From positions 6,779,383 through 6,843,382 of the forward strand of contig NC_135252.1 in assembly GCF_964204865.1 (NCBI RefSeq): DNA of 64,000 bases, read 5' to 3'. The notes under the pieces are model-generated. The model worked only from the letters and a program-made list of their open reading frames with translations. It was not told where the DNA came from and ran no database searches. Position 1 is the stretch's first letter, and every line of letters begins with the position of its first letter. This document shows, piece by piece, positions 62,014 through 64,000 of this stretch. The stretch is from Styela clava (Eukaryota; Chordata; Ascidiacea; Stolidobranchia; Styelidae). The position numbers were made by a program, and so were the translations under genes.

Positions 62014-62788
62014 TTAACAGAGATATCCACCGGATACTTCTAGACACGCTCCGTTTACATAAGAGCTTTCATCCGAAGCAAGGAACAAGCAAGCGTTTGC
62101 TATTTCAACTGGTTTTCCTGTTCGTCCCATCGGTATTTCCTGCGCAATCGATTCCATATCGCTCTTTTTTCACATTCTTTGACACTAAAGGAGTCTCTGT
62201 CCACCCCGGCAAAACTGCGTTACTGCGCACTCTGTGGCGAGCGTACTCCAGTGCAATCGTTTTAGTCAAACCGATCACCCCAAATTTCGAAGCAGAGTAA
62301 CTTGAATGATTATGATATTCACGAATTCCTGCCAAACTCGATATATTTATCAAAGATCCACCGGTGGTTCCTTCGTTGGAATTTTTCAAAGACGCAACAA
62401 ATTCTTGTGACACCAGGAATGTACCTTTCAGGTTAACGTTAATGACATCATCGAATTGACTTTCAGACATTTCATCAAATGGAACCTTTCTCGTTATCCC
62501 AGCACAATTCACCACGATTGAAATCTTTCTGTCCAATTTTTCTTCCGCTGTACGGAAAATTTGTTTCGTTTCCTTCGATGAACTAACGTCAGCTTTGATT
62601 GCGAAATGTATGTTACCATGATCGGTCGCAAGATTTGATAGAGTTTCTTGTATACCTTCGTCGTTGATATCTACTATAGCCACACTGGCCCCTTCTCGTG
62701 CAAAGATTTGGCAAACGGAGCGTCCGATACCGCTCCCTCCCCCTTTTACAAGCGCAGCCTTTCCTACTAGTCTACCGTTGAACGACAT
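62014..62788 (-). pseudogene. HSD17B8-like short-chain dehydrogenase, copy 1, frameshifted
   Basis: A minus-strand intronless gene starting at 62788 resembles HSD17B8, the NAD-dependent 3-ketoacyl/17-beta-hydroxysteroid dehydrogenase of mitochondria. The Rossmann loop reads KGGGSGIG (residues 15-22), with Lys where the family has Thr. NCAG follows at 94-97, then catalytic Asn119, Ser151, Tyr164 and Lys168 (YSASK). After [11 protein letters not shown] the frame breaks: a six-T run (62165-62170 on the plus strand; A6 in the gene) holds one base more than copy 2. As read, translation ends at 62105 with a foreign tail. In the next frame the usual C-terminus ([23 protein letters not shown]) is intact down to a stop at 62014. 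An acceptor-like ...gaaattgcag precedes the ATG. Pseudogene or assembly error: the well-kept C-terminus suggests a recent or artefactual shift. Confidence 0.75.
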
Positions 62789-63639
62789 TTTCCAAGTTAA
62801 TCTGCAATTTCGACAGAATGCTGGGAAACATCGGCGGCGTACTACGAATACTAGTCTTCCTTATACTGTGAGCTTATACCGTTTCATTTGACTACGCCGT
62901 TGTTAGTTTCATTGCCTTATATAAAATATAACATAAGAGCGAACATGCAATGAATTCCAAACGTTCCTGTTTTATAAAGGGTTTTTCATTGATGGTTGTC
63001 ACCACAAAAGTTTAGTGCTTTTCTTCACAATATTCAGCATACACAGCGTTTTATACCAATTGAGTTCATTTGAACCCATTGTGTGCAAACTTGTTTGCAA
63101 CTATTTTATGTCACAAGTAAAGGTGTGGTTTTGCTATGCTCGATGCAGTATAGAGGTTTTGGTGGTATTATTATATGCCTTACAGACGAACTGATGGTAC
63201 CCACTATTGTTACTTGGTGGATACTAACCGAAATTTATCTGCAATTTTATAGTCGCTATATTTCAGTTTCGCACATATAGCAACGAAAAGATCATATTTT
63301 ATTCTTCAAGTAAAAAATTGTCATTCTTCAAGTTCCAAAAAAAGTTTATTGTTCTGATGCTTTTATACCAGGCCAAAGCATGAGATATACTGATAATCAG
63401 GTTTTCTCTCTACTTCGGGATTGGAATAACCCAAACTATTCTTGCTATATAGGTTGGAATATAATACTGCTCAAGCTTCTGATGGAATACGGGTTTATTA
63501 TGAAAATTGTATTTGCAATATCATTTTATTTCTGCAATCAAACGTATATGATTGAAAAATTTACACTTTATTATTGGAAACGAGTAAAATTGATTAAACA
63601 GCGAGGTATCGAATACTAACATTATCTCCGTCTTATGAG

Positions 63640-64000
63640 TTAACAGTGATATCCACCGGATACTTCTAGACACGCCCCGTTTACATAAGAGCTTTCATCC
63701 GAAGCAAGGAACAAGCAAGCGTTCGCTATCTCTTCTGGGGTTCCTATTCGCCCCATAGGTATTTCCTGCGCAATCGATTCTTGAACGCTCTCTTTTACAT
63801 TAATTGCCAGTAAAGGAGTCTCTGTCCATCCCGGCAAAACTGCGTTACTGCGTACTCTGTGTCGAGCGTACTCTTGTGCAATCGTTTTAGTCAAACCGAT
63901 CACCCCAAATTTTGAAGCACAATAATTTGACTGATTCGGAAAGCCCTTAATTCCAGCCAAACTCGATATATTAATCAAAGATCCACGGATGGTTTCTTCC
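63640..64000 (-). CDS. HSD17B8-like short-chain dehydrogenase, copy 2, partial
   Basis: The C-terminal 119 codons of a second dehydrogenase, cut by the window edge. It includes INISS with the catalytic Ser, YCASK with the catalytic Tyr and Lys, the RSNAVLPGW loop, IPMGRIGTPEE, and LEVSGGYHC before TAA. It is very similar to copy 1 but has no frameshift at the corresponding site, so it is probably the working copy. No intron is seen, whereas vertebrate HSD17B8 genes are multi-exon. CBR4- or FabG-like oxidoreductases are the nearest alternatives. Substrate unknown; a role in retinoid metabolism next to RAR would be pure speculation. Confidence 0.85.
   Translation of the reverse strand, partial: EETIRGSLINISSLAGIKGFPNQSNYCASKFGVIGLTKTIAQEYARHRVRSNAVLPGWTETPLLAINVKESVQESIAQEIPMGRIGTPEEIANACLFLASDESSYVNGACLEVSGGYHC

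Larger units (their letters stand above)
61630..64000. repeat. Tandem segmental duplication, unit about 1.6 kb
   Basis: Sequence from about 61630 reappears from about 63242. It starts with caattttatag and tttcagttt plus cacatatagcaacga, and goes on through matching non-coding sequence into the two dehydrogenase genes. The offset is 1612 bases at the start and 1626 at the gene ends, owing to small insertions and deletions. The second unit runs off the window. Confidence 0.85.

Noticed and set aside
1..64000. CRISPR arrays, rRNA, bacterial-style operons, integrated virus
   Set aside because: No regularly spaced repeats, rRNA-like sequence, polycistronic gene layout or viral coding frames are visible; the DNA is eukaryotic with spliced genes.

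Overview
The window is AT-rich animal nuclear DNA: spliced genes with GT-AG introns, long intergenic stretches and many small non-autonomous transposons. Three genes have homologues I recognise: an alpha-1,3-fucosyltransferase, the exon-junction-complex core protein CASC3/Barentsz, and the 5' part of a retinoic acid receptor (RAR). A RAR gene, compact genes, and 3' splice acceptors lying just upstream of start codons (as expected where a spliced leader is trans-spliced) fit an ascidian tunicate, perhaps Ciona-like. The species is an inference.

Layout. 1-6 kb: no gene, copies of a dispersed TTG-rich repeat. 6.1-7.0 kb (+): three-exon gene for a secreted His-rich small protein. 9.5-10.1 kb (-): two-exon gene for another secreted small protein with a similar signal exon. 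11.7-13.0 kb: element with long inverted repeats. 16.2-19.1 kb (+): seven-exon fucosyltransferase. 20.9-23.2 kb: two exon-like open stretches of unknown identity. 23.9-37.2 kb (+): sixteen-exon CASC3, whose introns carry four hAT-type miniature elements with target-site duplications and an inverted pair of another MITE flanking exons 4-5. 41.8-42.6 kb (-): a three-exon, 56-residue secreted peptide gene with four cysteines. 44.6-53.9 kb: a long non-coding flank containing an internally deleted hAT transposon and, near RAR, a cluster of nuclear-receptor half-sites including a perfect ER8. 54.0-60.2 kb (+): first three coding exons of RAR, up to the end of the first zinc finger. 61.6-64 kb (-): a tandem duplication carrying two intronless short-chain dehydrogenases resembling HSD17B8, one frameshifted, apparently nested in the next RAR intron.

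The genes do not form one pathway. The least described content is the set of small secreted peptide genes, most of all the four-cysteine one, which needs exon assembly to be seen. The cis-regulatory and transposon structures around RAR and CASC3 come next. All gene models were assembled by eye from splice signals, phase and family similarity; no search was run.
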